From Lumbricus rubellus (Eukaryota > Annelida > Clitellata > Crassiclitellata > Lumbricidae), in contig OX243822.1 of assembly GCA_945859605.1 (NCBI GenBank), forward strand, positions 27,279,998-27,343,997: a DNA stretch of 64,000 nucleotides. The letters are read 5' to 3'. A model generated the notes under the pieces. The model was given only the letters and a program-made list of their open reading frames with translations, searched no databases and was not told where the DNA came from. This document shows, piece by piece, positions 19,382 through 30,800 of this stretch. Position 1 is the first letter of the stretch, and each line of letters begins with the position of its first letter. Both the position numbers and the translations under genes were made by a program.

Positions 19382-19729
19382 CTTTCTCCTTACTCACTTA
19401 CTTTTTTCTAAGTGGTAATATTCACAAATAGCTATACGCTATTAAATCTTCAAATCCTACGATTTACAATCCAGTAATTATTCCACAATAATTATCAACG
19501 CTAGTGTGGCCTCTTAGCCACAACTAATATATATAGTCTGCGGTATCAGAATTTAACGCACCTAACGTAACGCCTTCCTACGCATAGGCTAACCCACGCC
19601 GTACAAGCGCTGCAATGTTTAAATAAATTTCCATTATATCGGTAAAGTCTCTTGAAATTAATTGTCAGTAATGTTCAATATATCAACAATTTAAACTGCT
19701 AATAATATCCCCGAGACGGGCCTTCCACA
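19382..19729 (-). other. 5' leader and candidate primer binding site, gypsy copy 1
   Basis: Non-coding leader between the 5' LTR and the gag ATG. Two bases after the LTR end the minus strand reads TGGAAGGCCCGTCTCGGGG (19709-19727). TGG is the expected start of a tRNA primer site. I could not assign the tRNA. Confidence 0.5.
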
Positions 19730-19774
19730 TGTAGCGTTTATCTAACTAGGCCGTGAAATCGAGTTAGAAAATTA

Positions 19775-21334
19775 CACTGGACAACAAATTTTAACTTTTT
19801 TTTTGCTTCCGAAAAATCTTTGACGGTTTTCTATAGAATTTGACGTGCTGAACACGATGGTGTGCTCAGAATTGTTGTATCACGTAAGGTTTTTGAGAAA
19901 AACAGTATGCAAGATTTTAACTTAAATGCTCATAATCTATTGCATAATTTACTATATACTATAATTTAATTTTTTTTATTTCCAAAAGATCTTTGATGGT
20001 TTTCTATAGAATTTGACGTGCTGAACCCGATGGTATGCTCAGAATTGTTATATCACGTAAGGTTTTTGAGAAAAACAGTATGCAAGATTCTAACTTAAAT
20101 GCTCGTTTATTGCATATAATTTACAATATGCTATAATTTAATTTTTTTTATTTCCAAAAGATCTTTGATGGTTTTCTATAGAATTTGACGTGCTGAACAC
20201 GATGGTATGCTCAGAATTGTTGTATCACGTAAGGTTTTTGAGAAAAACAGTATGCAAGATTCTAACTTAAATGCTCGTTTATTCACTTTATTGCATTTAA
20301 TTTACAATATGCAATAACTTAATTTTTTTTTCTCCAAAAGATCTTTGATGGTTTTCTATAGAATGTGACGTGCTGAACACGATGGTATGCTCAGAATTGT
20401 TGTATCACGTAAGGTGTTTGAGAAAAACAGTATGCAAGATTCTAACTTAAATGCTCGTTTATTCACTTTATTGCATATAATTTACAATATGCTATAACTT
20501 AATTTTTTTTTATTTCCGGAAAATCTTTCACTGTTTTCTATAGAATTTGACGTGCTGAACACGATGGTATGCTCAGAATTATTGTATCACGTAAGGTTTT
20601 TGAGAAAACAGCATGCATGATTTTAACTTAAATGCTCATTTATTGCATATAATGTACAATATATACTATAACTTAATTTTTGTTATTTCCGGAAAATCTT
20701 TCACTGTTTTCTATAGAATGTGACGTGCTGAACACGATGGTGTACTCAGAATTGTTGTATCACGTAAGGTTTTTGAAAAAACAGCATGCAACATTTTAAC
20801 TTACACGCTCACATTATATTGTACACATTTACAATATACTATAATTTAGTTTCATTGGAAAACAAATCTTTATAACAGTTCTTCCTCATAATATTGATGC
20901 TGATGATGACTGTATCACTTAGAAAAGTTGGAAACATGAAATTAATGTTTTACAGTTATTTCTTGTTTAGTTGCACATGTACAATGTACGGGATGAGCAA
21001 AAAAGGGGGGACCCTTAGGTTTTTGGCCAATATCTTGGCCAAAAGTAAGAATTTCGACATTAAATTTTACAAGCTTAAAGACAATTCATATTTACACCAG
21101 ATGGCCAAATTTCATCAAAATATTTCGAACAGAACAAAAGTTATACCACTTTCATGGATGCCTAATGCCTAAAACCACTGTTTTTTTACGATTCCAAAAC
21201 GTAACGAAAATTTGACGATTTCTCAAAAACCTTACGTGATGGGACAATTTCAAGGTGATTTTCGTGATCAGCAGCAGAAACTGCATAAGAAACACATGAA
21301 AGTGTGCAGGAAGCAAAATCACTGTTGTCCAGTG
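19775..21334. mobile_element. CACTA-like non-autonomous DNA transposon, copy 1
   Basis: The 12-base terminal inverted repeats are CACTGGACAACA and its complement. TTA is duplicated at 19772-19774 and 21335-21337, and the uninterrupted LTR at 13812 has a single TTA. CACTG termini with a 3-bp duplication define the CACTA/EnSpm group. Total length is 1560. The left two thirds are six tandem copies of a 173-182 base unit. An inverted copy of its core (TCAAAAACCTTACGTGAT) sits near the right end. The only notable frame, 92 codons at 20894-21172, has no recognisable transposase feature. The transposase must come from elsewhere. Confidence 0.8.
19800..20870 (+). repeat. Six-unit tandem repeat inside the CACTA-like element
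   Basis: The word GACGTGCTGAAC starts at 19842, 20015, 20187, 20367, 20549 and 20722 (steps 173, 172, 180, 182, 173). Each unit also has TTTCTATAGAAT and ATCACGTAAGGTTTTTGA. Subterminal repeats of this sort bind transposase in known CACTA elements. Binding here is inferred. Confidence 0.9.
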
Positions 21335-21932
21335 TTACTGGACTCTTAATATCATAGCACAAGAGAACCAATATTAATAATGAAATATATATTTAAAATA
21401 GAAAGTCAACATACATCAATGCCGTAACCTAATTACTTATTTGGCGTTGATTATTAATAATTATTATATTCTAATTATTCTTATCTGATCTTGACAGATG
21501 AAAGTTTCTTCGGAATATAGTTCAGCTTCTTGTGTAAACTGTCTTGCTCGAAGTTCGATGAATATGCAACCATGTGCTTCGAATATGATGTGTGAGAATA
21601 ATTTCACTGTAGAAGAATTCGGTCTATGACGAACCGAGTCATCTCCAATGTTTATGTAGATTCACAACACCACCATCAGCCGTTGAATTCAAATAAATGT
21701 GATGCGTCGCAACAGCGGCGCCGCCAGGATTTTTTTTCTGTACGCACAACTTGCACAAAATAATATGAAGCGAACAGCGATCGATACGAGCTTATATATA
21801 TATTTATATATATATATATGTAGGCCTATGTATATATATATACCGTATATGCCTACTGGCGATTATGATGTATCACCATATGCGCCGAGTTGACCCGAAG
21901 AGTAGGGGTGCCTAAAAGAATGTGAAAAGATG

Positions 21933-21948
21933 CGCGCGCTAGCGCGCG
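21933..21948. repeat. Perfect 16-base GC palindrome
   Basis: CGCGCGCTAGCGCGCG is its own reverse complement and could extrude as a cruciform or Z-DNA. It is 220 bases inside the hAT-like element. Confidence 0.9.
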
Positions 21949-22374
21949 AAAAATTTTTTGACCCTTTTTTATAAGAGACTTATTCAAAACACCACTGTTC
22001 ACATAAGCGGAGACTTGGTCCTGGTTTTAAAGGACGAACTCGCGGCCAAAGTATGATCGCCGAGCAGGAAAGGGGTTTGGGAACGGGATGTGCTCCTCCC
22101 CATTTTCGATTTTTTTTATTGTCACACTGCGATGGTAGAACCTTATAGGCTATCATTTTGACGTCATGACATCCTTGTCAAAATTTCCTGTTATCTCATT
22201 GCATTATAGACATGATTTAAAACTTCAATAAAATAATGTTCTTCCCAATTTAATTTTTTTGGATCATTCTGTGATTTCTTAGTGCAATAAATGCGATGAC
22301 TGATGAAAATCTAGTGTCCGGGGTAATCTGAAACCGGTTTCAAGTTACCGGGGGGTGATGTTTAGGAGGGGTAA

Positions 22375-22572
22375 TTTGGTACCTTTACACCGGCATATTG
22401 CTATGCTATCGTCGCCTTGAAGCCGGAAGGTTCGAGGTTCGAATCCACCTCGCCGCGTAAGGACCTTGGGCAAGTCCATCACTCACAATTGCTCAGCGCT
22501 TCGGCCGGAGCAGAGAGGTTGAACTTTGAAGGGGCGCTATAACAGGTGCACATACAAACACATACAAACAAA
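22375..22572 (+). repeat. tRNA-derived SINE nested in the hAT-like element
   Basis: It has a box B GGTTCGAATCC (in CGAGGTTCGAATCCACC), then ACCTTGGGCAAGTCC, CACAATTGCTCAGCGCTTCG, and a tail of GGGGCGCTATAACAGGTGCA with ACATACAAACA repeats. It belongs to the same family as 53086-53308 and 60146-60362 but is internally shortened. Confidence 0.7.
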
Positions 22573-22845
22573 AGACGTCATTAAATTTTCTTTGAAAAGT
22601 TTTAACGGTTTTACATCCAGGATCCATAGACCTCTAGGGCCTAGGCGGCCTTGATTACGATACAGAACAAGCTTATACACTTATATATACCTTCTAGTGT
22701 TAGGACGTTTCAAGAAAGTTGCAATAGTTTTTTGACTTGCTCGCTTCATTTTTAATCAATGCTTTTAATCAATGCTTTTTATTTCCCGGAACACGAAGAT
22801 ATACCCGAAGACGCTGACTGCGAAGATGGTTCTCTATTAGAGTGT

Positions 22846-22846
22846 A

Positions 22847-22883
<37 letters not shown>
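22846..22883. repeat. (TAAG)n microsatellite
   Basis: About nine GTAA tetramers within the hAT-like element. Confidence 0.95.
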
Positions 22884-22884
<1 letters not shown>

Positions 22885-23657
22885 TATATTCCATAGAATT
22901 ATAGAATTTCAATAGATTCAAAAGGTTTTCATCGCTTATAATATTTCAGGCTTTAATTCTTTAATTTACAATTCGGAAAATTTTTTTTTAGCCTTTCCGC
23001 GCTGTACGCACTTGCGTACGTGCGTACGCCTAACGGCGCCCCTGCGTCGCAATGCAGGCGAACACACACAAGTCACCGATCACCCAAAGTGATACTCGAC
23101 AACGTCTGAATATTCTTCCAACCAACCGTCAATCGTTCCACAACCACACACGCCTTGACCAAAAGGTTCCCAAAACGAGCCACCAGAATCTATTCAGCAG
23201 AATTCTGTCTCGCAACCTATTGTCCTCACACGACGCTTCAATATTCTATTGACCACGTCCAACAACTCTCTTCCTGGCCGCCAAATATAACTTTTAGAGA
23301 AGATTGTTTCTACAATCCAAGTCTCTCTTTTGACGTTCATGCACAGGAATCACTTATTCCTGTTTCAAAATCCTCTGACGTGTAACTTTTCGGTTTTAAA
23401 TCGATTTCCACGTCCCTGATTCGTCTATTGACTTTTAACCGTCAATGTCAAGGTAATTGCCATGACAACGTCATGACGTCACGTTGCGTTGCTAAGTTAC
23501 CACGTCACGTGACTTATATTTTCAAGTTATATTGCTCATTTTCGCCAAATGATTAAATAACTAAACAACGCCAGTAATTACTCTATCTTACCTATAATTA
23601 AGAATTAATATTGATAACAAATTAGTTTAATCGATAATAGCGCAATAATTCGCTACA

Positions 23658-23662
23658 CGTAC
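23658..23662. repeat. Target site duplication CGTAC, right
   Basis: Matches 13807-13811. The duplicated copy of this base string is at 34163-34167. Confidence 0.85.
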
Positions 23663-24302
23663 GTCGTCAAAAGAAAAGAAATGTCGGCAAGAATAATTAT
23701 TAAGCCTACGGCAGACCTGATGACGTTTCAGAAATAAACCCAGGCTTCTTTATAAAAAATCCAGAAAACCCAAACTATTTGTGTAAGCGATTCTACAATA
23801 AACCCAGATTTTGCTTTTAAAATACCAGAAACCCAGACGAAGGCCTAAAACCAGATCTAGTGGAAAAAACCCAACTGTGGCATCACTGCAGCTCACAAAT
23901 AAATTTCAAATTTAAAATATTTCCACATATCGCTTTTTCTTTAGATTTCTACCACATATTCTTTAGTCTATTTCAAAACTTATCGTGCAAAAATTTGCTT
24001 GCCATAGTAAATGAGCGGGTTTAAGACTTAATTATCGTTGCACCGTGGCCTAGGACCGTTAATGACTGGTTAATTGCGTCTGAATTGCGCGTAAGTTTCC
24101 ATAATTTTCGAAACTTAAAATGTCGATAACTCTGGTTTTAAAGTGAATTGAGAGCTGACAATAGTCACGATGACTTTCAGATTCGCATAAGAAAAAGAAA
24201 AATATTATTTCGTCGTTGACATCGGTTTGGCTTAAAAGTCTTTGACCGGGGGAACTTTGCGCACAACGGGACATCGCCACAGAATGAACTTTGCCTTATG
24301 GT
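23663..24302. other. Flanking DNA with no recognised feature
   Basis: A/T-rich, with repeated CCCAG/AAACCCA words (~23745-23880). A 73-codon minus-strand frame (24059-24280) has no recognisable domain. Duplicated at 34168-34807. Confidence 0.5.
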
Positions 24303-24321
24303 TTAACCCTCGGGCTACCAG

Positions 24322-24344
24322 GGGGGGGTGGTATCCACCCCCCC
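24322..24344. repeat. Palindrome 1 of the piggyBac-like element
   Basis: G7-TGG, then TAT, then CCA-C7: 10-base arms around a 3-base centre, directly inside the left terminal repeat. Confidence 0.9.
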
Positions 24345-24497
24345 TCGGTTTTTCCCAAATCAAACTTTTTTCGTTAGGAATAAAATTTTGACGTTTACGG
24401 TAGCTGTAGAGGATTCATTTGCACACATTTTGAGCTAAAATGTGTGATGATATACCATACCATTCAAAAGTTATACCCGATATACCCGAGGCACCAG

Positions 24498-24518
24498 GGG
24501 GGGTGGATACCACCCCCC
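24498..24518. repeat. Palindrome 2 of the piggyBac-like element
   Basis: G6-TGG, ATA, CCA-C6: 9-base arms. Preceded by CACCA, as palindrome 1 is by TACCA. Confidence 0.9.
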
Positions 24519-25203
24519 TTAGATTATCGGCTGTATCTTATCCGTCCTTTGACATGAAGATACACCAATTACACCATTCTGTAGAGGGAATGTGGGGCTA
24601 CATTCTGGTAGTCACGGAGTTGTCTTTGGACAACCGGAAGTGCTCAAAATAAATTGAAATATAAATAAAGGTGTTTTATTTTCATAAAATTTTCATGTTT
24701 TTCCTATTAAAAATTATTCATAATTTATTTTTTAAGAGAAATAAATTATGTCATTCTATAGCGGGCATTCAGGGCTATTTTGTGATACCAATTAATTTGA
24801 AATTTGATGACCGGCAGTGCTCAAAATAAATTTAAATGTGTGAAAATGTTGTTTTTTTACAACGCAAACCGATAAGTTTTTCAGCATGTTTTACATGTTT
24901 TTTTCTCTTTTTATTGTAACTAAAACTAACTTATTACTGGTTTTTATAGTTGAATATTGGACTTTATTATTTGTAAACTATTTTTAATTAAATAAATTAT
25001 GTTAAAAACACACAGAATCTAATATTTTGCTTATGCGAAAGTATACATTTTGTGGAATCGACGGGTGCCTACGGTAAAAAATTCATAACTTCGGGGTGCT
25101 TTCATATATTTTAAACCTAAATATACCATTTCGTGCAGAAATGAATGCTGAATCCATAGGTGTATTACAAGTTATGATATTTCAAACGAAACCCAAAATC
25201 CAG

Positions 25204-25226
25204 GGGGGGGTGGTAACCACCCCCCC
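25204..25226. repeat. Palindrome 3 of the piggyBac-like element
   Basis: G7-TGGT, A, ACCA-C7: 11-base arms around a single base, near the right end. Confidence 0.9.
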
Positions 25227-25299
25227 TTGGTAGTCAGTGTTACAAAAAAAGCTTGGTAGCCTGAGGGTTAAGATGGTTTAAGATTATACATAATCACAT

Positions 25300-26046
25300 T
25301 AATCAGTTTTTTTTTACTATTTTTTATTTCTTTAATCATGTTCTTTACATTCTTATTTGTCTATTGACTAGCATGTCTTTGTGACATATGTGTTTTTATA
25401 CACAATTATTTTAAAGACAGTTTTCAAAGGAGAAAGTATTGAACAGAATATAAGACTTAGATATCTATCCCTAAAAATTACAGCCAGATAGGATGGAATA
25501 GAGGGTGATCAGGCTCTTGAGAGCCGGCTCGGCCAAGAGTTTTGATTGTAGTCGAACTGATGTTACACGACACGGGTCTTCGCCAGACTCATGGACTACG
25601 AAGGCCGACATCGTGGCATGCAACACCTATCCTACGTTAAAAGACAGACTAGAAGTGTTTGAAAAAGAAAGGAAAGTGAATACGGAATATTCACAGGGAC
25701 GTTAGTTCCACATTTCACACAGCCGTCCATCATTGGCTAATTGATGAAATGGCTGTGATCCTACATGCGGACGTTCCTGTCTAGCGTACAACATTGTATA
25801 AAGTAATCGTTTTGGTAAAGTGTTGTAACCTCCTAGGCTGCGCCTGAAACGCTGCTTGAAAATAAATTCTCACAGAGAACCAGAATAGTACTATCTAGGA
25901 AGTATAACGATACCGGGTTCCGGAAGATTACTAAATATATGCAAAATAAATTGTTTGAGCAATGAGAATGATTCTCGATTCTCTTTTATAACCGCTAGAG
26001 CGTGCTGCTCGCATTCCATTGGATGGAAAGTATCACGTGATAATTA
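25300..26046. repeat. Third copy of the tandem-unit middle
   Basis: This matches 9400-10140 and 11140-11880 closely, from TTCTTTACATTCTTATTTGT to TATCACGTGATAATTA. It lacks the SINE border seen in units 1 and 2. It ends at the duplication junction. Confidence 0.8.
25505..25705 (+). other. Short ORF, third copy
   Basis: 66 codons, the same protein as at 11342-11542 as far as given. No domain recognised. Confidence 0.25.
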
Positions 26047-26692
26047 TTGAATTCAAATAAATGTGATGCGTCGCAATGCAGGCGAACACACACAAGTCAC
26101 CGATCACCCAAAGTGATACTCGACAACGTCTGAATATTCTTCCAACCAACCGTCAATCGTTCCACAACCACACACGCCTTGACCAAAAGGTTCCCAAAAC
26201 GAGCCACCAGAATCTATTCAGCAGAATTCTGTCTCGCAACCTATTGTCCTCACACGACGCTTCAATATTCTATTGACCACGTCCAACAACTCTCTTCCTG
26301 GCCGCCAAATATAACTTTTAGAGAAGATTGTTTCTACAATCCAAGTCTCTCTTTTGACGTTCATGCACAGGAATCACTTATTCCTGTTTCAAAATCCTCT
26401 GACGTGTAACTTTTCGGTTTTAAATCGATTTCCACGTCCCTGATTCGTCTATTTACTTTTAACCGTCAATGTCAAGGTAATTGCCATGACAACGTCATGA
26501 CGTCACGTTGCGTTGCTAAGTTACCACGTCACGTGACTTATAATTTCAAGTTATATTGCTCATTTTCGCCAAATGATTAAATAACTAAACAACACCAGTA
26601 ATTACTCTATCTTAACTCTTACCTATAATTAAGAATTAATATTGATAACAAATTAGTTTAATCGATAATAGCGCAATAATTCGCTACAAATA

Positions 26693-26702
26693 CCCCTCCT
26701 TC
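26693..26702 (-). promoter_or_regulatory. Polypurine tract, copy 2
   Basis: GAAGGAGGGG on the minus strand, 4 bases from the LTR end at 26688. Confidence 0.7.
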
Positions 26703-26854
26703 GAAAGTCTGTAATCAGGCTTTAACAACTTACCTAATTATCTATTCACTAATTTTTCATCAACTTCCTTACTCTACCTTACAAAACAACACTACATAAC
26801 TGAATTATATCTTATCTACATCTAATCAGTACTTACTATTGACTTACTTAAGTA

Positions 26855-27403
26855 CTAGGTCAAACCTCTACTCAAATAATCAGAAACTACATTACTGCTT
26901 CCCTTAATGTATCGAATTGTAAAGCAATAATTTTGAAGGGCAAGACTCCACCTCATCACTCTTGCATTCTTCATTCTCCCTTCTTTCATGTATTGTAGTC
27001 CACAGTGGTCAGTCTCGATCACAAACTTTCTTCCACACAAGTATCGATCAAATCTACTGATTCCCCACATTATGGCTAGACATTCCCTCTCTTCTACTGA
27101 GTATCGCATCTCTCTTTCCAATAGTTTCCTACTAGCATATGCAATTGGATGGTTTGTTCCTTCATACTGCTGAATAAGAACACAACCTATTCCTTTTCCT
27201 GATGCATCTGTCTGTATAATGAATTCCTTCTCTAGATCTGGTAACCTAAGGATTGGTGTCTTAGCAAGTGCTTCTTTCAACTGCTTAAAACTTTCACCTA
27301 ATTCCTGGTTCCATTCAACATTATTAGGAACTGACTTCTTTGTTAAGTCGCTCAACGGAGCCATTAATTCTGCCTTCTTCTGACTTAGGTTTAATATCCA
27401 CAA
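26855..27403 (-). pseudogene. RNase H domain remnant of gypsy pol, copy 2
   Basis: Same 182-codon frame as 15010-15558, with the D-E-D acidic positions present and no RT domain upstream. The stretch 27404-27884 that follows towards gag is the duplicate of the RT-less gap in copy 1. Confidence 0.8.
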
Positions 27404-27884
27404 CTGGTCAAATTTCTATTTGTGGCTTACATATAAACTCAATATTTCTTCTCTACATCTTCACCTTTTTATTCTTGTGTACTATCACCTATATGTACAC
27501 TGCCGTTTCTACATCAACTCTCATTGAATAAAACTTATCTACTTAATACTGATTTATTTTTAAAAATAAAAATGTTGACTCACTTTCATCTCACTGTGCA
27601 GAATTAATCTCTTATCCACATGAGTGTTTGAATCACAACACACTCAAATAACAATATTCTACTCACACGAACTAATTTCTATTCCACATCTTAACTACTC
27701 ATTCCCCTACTACTATTATATTACTACACTATTTGACTATTCATTCCACTTAGTCAACTTCTCTTAAATTTCACAACTGTTCAACTCAACAACTCAACTT
27801 AACTTAAACTCAACTTTTATTTATTTACAATCCTCTTAACTATCCATCCTACCTATATACACACCTACTAACTCACGTTTACAT

Positions 27885-30800
27885 CTATTCTTCTCTTGTT
27901 TTGACCACTCGTCTGGTCCACACATGAGTTCCATATTTTACCTCTGGCTTTCTCATCGTATTTAATGCACTACCATTTCGGATCTCTGAATCCCTATTAT
28001 TCATTTCTTCGCCTCTGTACCTATTTATATCTCCATAAGTCTTCCATCTGATTCCTTTCAGTGACTCATTTTCTCTACTATAATAGTTATCACTATTCTC
28101 TCTTTTGTTTACAACACCTACAGGATATGACCACCTTCTGTCATTCCATGTTCTACCTCTCCACTTATTCTCATCATGGTGCACTCCACCAGTTTCTCTC
28201 TGTTCCCTTACAGATTCATTACCATAGGTCTTCCTGTACCATGGTTTATTCTCATAACTCCTTCTCATAGTTTCAACTATGTTACTCTCATCTTTGCATC
28301 TCCAATTTAACCTACTAGACCTGTCACTGTCTATTCCACTATTCCTATTAAACTCTCTTGACCTATGTCGATAATTTCTCCTATTATCATTATTTACATT
28401 CCTCTCGTTCCAACTCACATTTCTCCTAATCACTTCATTATCATCCGTGCATCTATCATTCATCCATCTATTTTGTCTCTTAGACTGGACCTCACATCTC
28501 CTGTAACTATTCTCCTTATTCTTCTCATCAACATGTTGTATCCCATACATCTTCTTGTTTCTATCAATATTACTCGACTCACATCTATTCCGTGTGATCA
28601 TGTACCTATCTCGAGTCTCTATCAATTTAAACGGTTCACGTTTGAAATTCTTTTTCACCTTTGGTCCATACGGCCAATTATTCCCTTTCTTATACAGAAC
28701 CTCATCCGTTCTTCTGTTTTTCTCACTCCAGTGTGACACTTTATAATTCACCCTTTCGTCCACCGACTTTTGGCATATATCACAGCTCAGGACATACTTT
28801 CTAATATCTTGTCCTATCGATGGCCAATAAAATTCATACACGATCTTATCATGGGTTTTCTTCATACCCAGATGTGCTGACAATAGCGAGTTATGGGCCA
28901 CTGCTAATACTTTATCTCTAAGTTCTTTCGGGACCATTAACTGCCACTTTGCATCATCTTTCGATTTCTCCTTGACTCTTCTATACAACAGTTCGTTCTT
29001 CTTCACGTAAAGAACTTCTTCTGTTACACTGTCATCATCACTCCAATCTATTGCTTTGTCCCAACATTTCTTCAAAGTTTCATCTTTCCTTTGTAATTCT
29101 TGGACTTCCTTCGTCGTTATATTCAAATTCGGCATCTCAGTGACTTTCAGCGGTTTGTATCTAGTTACTTTCTTAGATTCCGCTCTGGTTTCCACTGCTG
29201 CTGTCATTTGTTGTACGTCATCACTCTCTACGACGTCATCCATTACATCATCACTTAATTCATTCGTGACGTCACACACAAAACGAACTTTCTTTTTAGT
29301 TCTTTGTCCTTGTGATTCCACACTCAAGGATTTCTCAATTATTCTTTTATTCTCAATCCTTTCCGATCTCTCATCTTTATTCTCGGTATCTTCTTTATCA
29401 TTCTGATCACATTTAATCACGTCATCTGTAGTGTCATTTACTACTAGATATTTTAAACCTTTGATCCGACCGATAATTACTGGTTTCACCGGTTCCTTCA
29501 TCACCATCGCTTCAACGTTCCCGGTAAAATATTCGCTTTCAATATTAATCCTTGCTGTCGGAAAATTTCTCAATGTTCCATCGACTAGTATGCATTGCGT
29601 TTCTCTTCCCGTGAAATCGCTATCATTGACTAGTGATCTCTTTATAATGCATGTACTCGATCCCGAGTCATACAAACAACTAGTACTCATTCCATTCACC
29701 TTTATCTGACCTTCATTTTTATTCTCTAAGTCACTGTAGTCATCTCTCCTTTCTTTAACCACAGTACTTGCTGCCATCTGTATTGGTAATTCCTCTTTAC
29801 TCCCTTCGACTTTATCTTCCACGTCTCTTGCAACTTCGCCTAATTTCAACATTTCATTTGCTTGCGTTATCTTGTATGCTCTATTCTCGTAGATTTGCAC
29901 AGCTGCTGCTGTATGTTTGACAACTCCCTTTTGTTTGTGCACACAATCGTACGCTTTGTGCCCGTTTCTGCCGCACGCGAAACAAGTTATCTTATGCTCA
30001 GCCGCCTGTTCTCTTTCACGACTGAATCCTCTGTTCATATTCCCACTATTGTTCATATCTCTGTTATGTCTTATTTCTCCTCTCCCTCTATTCATGTTTC
30101 CATTAAATCTCTCTCTAGATTTATCATCGAACTGTTTCACATTCGGTCTTTCGTTACTGAATTTTCCTGTAGGTCGCAAATTACTCTCAGCATATTTATA
30201 TCCGTGTGCTTCGATATACGACTCTGCACAACTCAAGGTGTCCTCTAAACTCATCTTACCTTTTTCCTTGATAAACATCTTGAGTTCATTGCTGCATGTC
30301 AGAAAAAATTGATCCTTCAATAACAGACCCTCCATTCCTTCATAAGTTTTCTCGAATCCGGCCTGCAGTAACCACTGCTGCATATATCTCCTCAACCTAT
30401 GCACAAAGTTCGAAGGTGTCTCACCTGATTCCATTTTACTCGTCTTAAATTTGGTGCGGTATCCACCCTCTGTCAATTGAAATCTCTTTAATAGGTGTTT
30501 CTTCAAACACTCGTAACTCTGCGTTTCCTCCGTCGATAATCTTTGATATACCTCTAGCGCTTTTCCTTCAAGATGCTTAGCCAACATCAGAGACCAATTC
30601 TCTGTTGCTACTTCGCATGCTGCGCACGTCCTTTCAAATCTTAAAAGATACGCATCCAGGCAATCTTTATTTTCGTTAAATATAGGAAACTTGATGTCCT
30701 TCATCCCTTTATTATGGTTATGGTTTCCTTGGTATGAACTATCGCCAACCATCGTGAACGTGGCTTCACCTCGATTCTGATAATTTCTAGAATCTATCTC

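Larger units (their letters stand above)
21713..23044. mobile_element. hAT-like non-autonomous transposon nested in the LTR
   Basis: The left end is CAGCGGCGCCGCCAGG and the right end, on the other strand, is CAGGGGCGCCGTTAGG. The 8-base duplication CGTCGCAA is at 21705-21712 and 23045-23052. The second gypsy copy has one CGTCGCAA and no insertion (33550-33557). Eight-base duplications with CAG...GC termini fit hAT. Length is 1332. It has no transposase frame. It contains a 16-base perfect palindrome, a SINE and a (TAAG)n run. Confidence 0.8.
13812..23657 (-). mobile_element. Gmr1-like Ty3/gypsy LTR element, copy 1 (with nested insertions)
   Basis: The element is bounded by TGTAGCG and CGCTACA and flanked by CGTAC duplications. 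Left LTR 13812-14843, internal part 14844-19729, right LTR 19730-23657 swollen by two DNA transposons. Without the insertions the LTRs are ~1032 and ~1025 bases. By eye they differ by a few substitutions and a 7-base deletion, so insertion was recent. Coding runs on the minus strand: gag, protease, integrase zinc finger, integrase C-terminal-like segment, then RNase H. Placement of integrase before RNase H, plus a SCAN-like capsid, is the Gmr1 pattern. The RT core and integrase DDE core are absent, so the copy is non-autonomous. No env-like frame was seen. Confidence 0.85.
19730..23657 (-). repeat. Right LTR (5' LTR) of gypsy copy 1, interrupted twice
   Basis: LTR sequence is 19730-19774, 21335-21712 and 23045-23657. 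The gaps are the CACTA-like element and the hAT-like element. Removing both, with one copy of each duplication, restores ~1025 bases. On the minus strand this is the promoter LTR, so transcription of this copy is probably impaired. Confidence 0.9.
24307..25267. mobile_element. piggyBac-like non-autonomous element, copy 1
   Basis: TTAA at 24303-24306 and 25268-25271. The ends are CCCTCGGGCTACCA and, inverted, CCCTCAGGCTACCA (13 of 14 match). TTAA duplication with CCCT termini is diagnostic of piggyBac. Length is 961. It carries three G-rich/C-rich palindromes and a 70-codon frame at 24440-24652 that resembles no piggyBac transposase domain. It depends on an outside transposase. Confidence 0.8.
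14202..26046. repeat. Large tandem duplication, unit A
   Basis: The DNA from inside the left LTR to 2.4 kb past the right LTR (11,845 bases) is repeated directly as 26047-36550. Coordinates shift by exactly 11,845 up to the hAT site and by ~10,505 after it, which is the hAT length plus one duplication. By eye I noticed only a handful of single-base differences and one T-run length change. The two 1113-residue proteins match. Confidence 0.9.

Noticed and set aside
16216..19418. Plus-strand frames of 63-131 codons across the gag region
   Set aside because: Antisense shadows of the 1113-codon minus-strand ORF. The repeated serine/alanine-rich frame mirrors the coiled-coil repeats.
19800..20870. 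CRISPR-like array
   Set aside because: The units are contiguous 172-182-base tandem repeats without unique spacers, in a eukaryotic transposon.
20894..21172. 92-codon frame in the CACTA-like element as a transposase
   Set aside because: Too short, no catalytic motif, and it begins in repeat-derived DNA.
24440..24652. 70-codon frame in the piggyBac-like element as a transposase remnant
   Set aside because: No piggyBac transposase feature recognised. It crosses one of the palindromes, which forces proline/glycine-rich codons.
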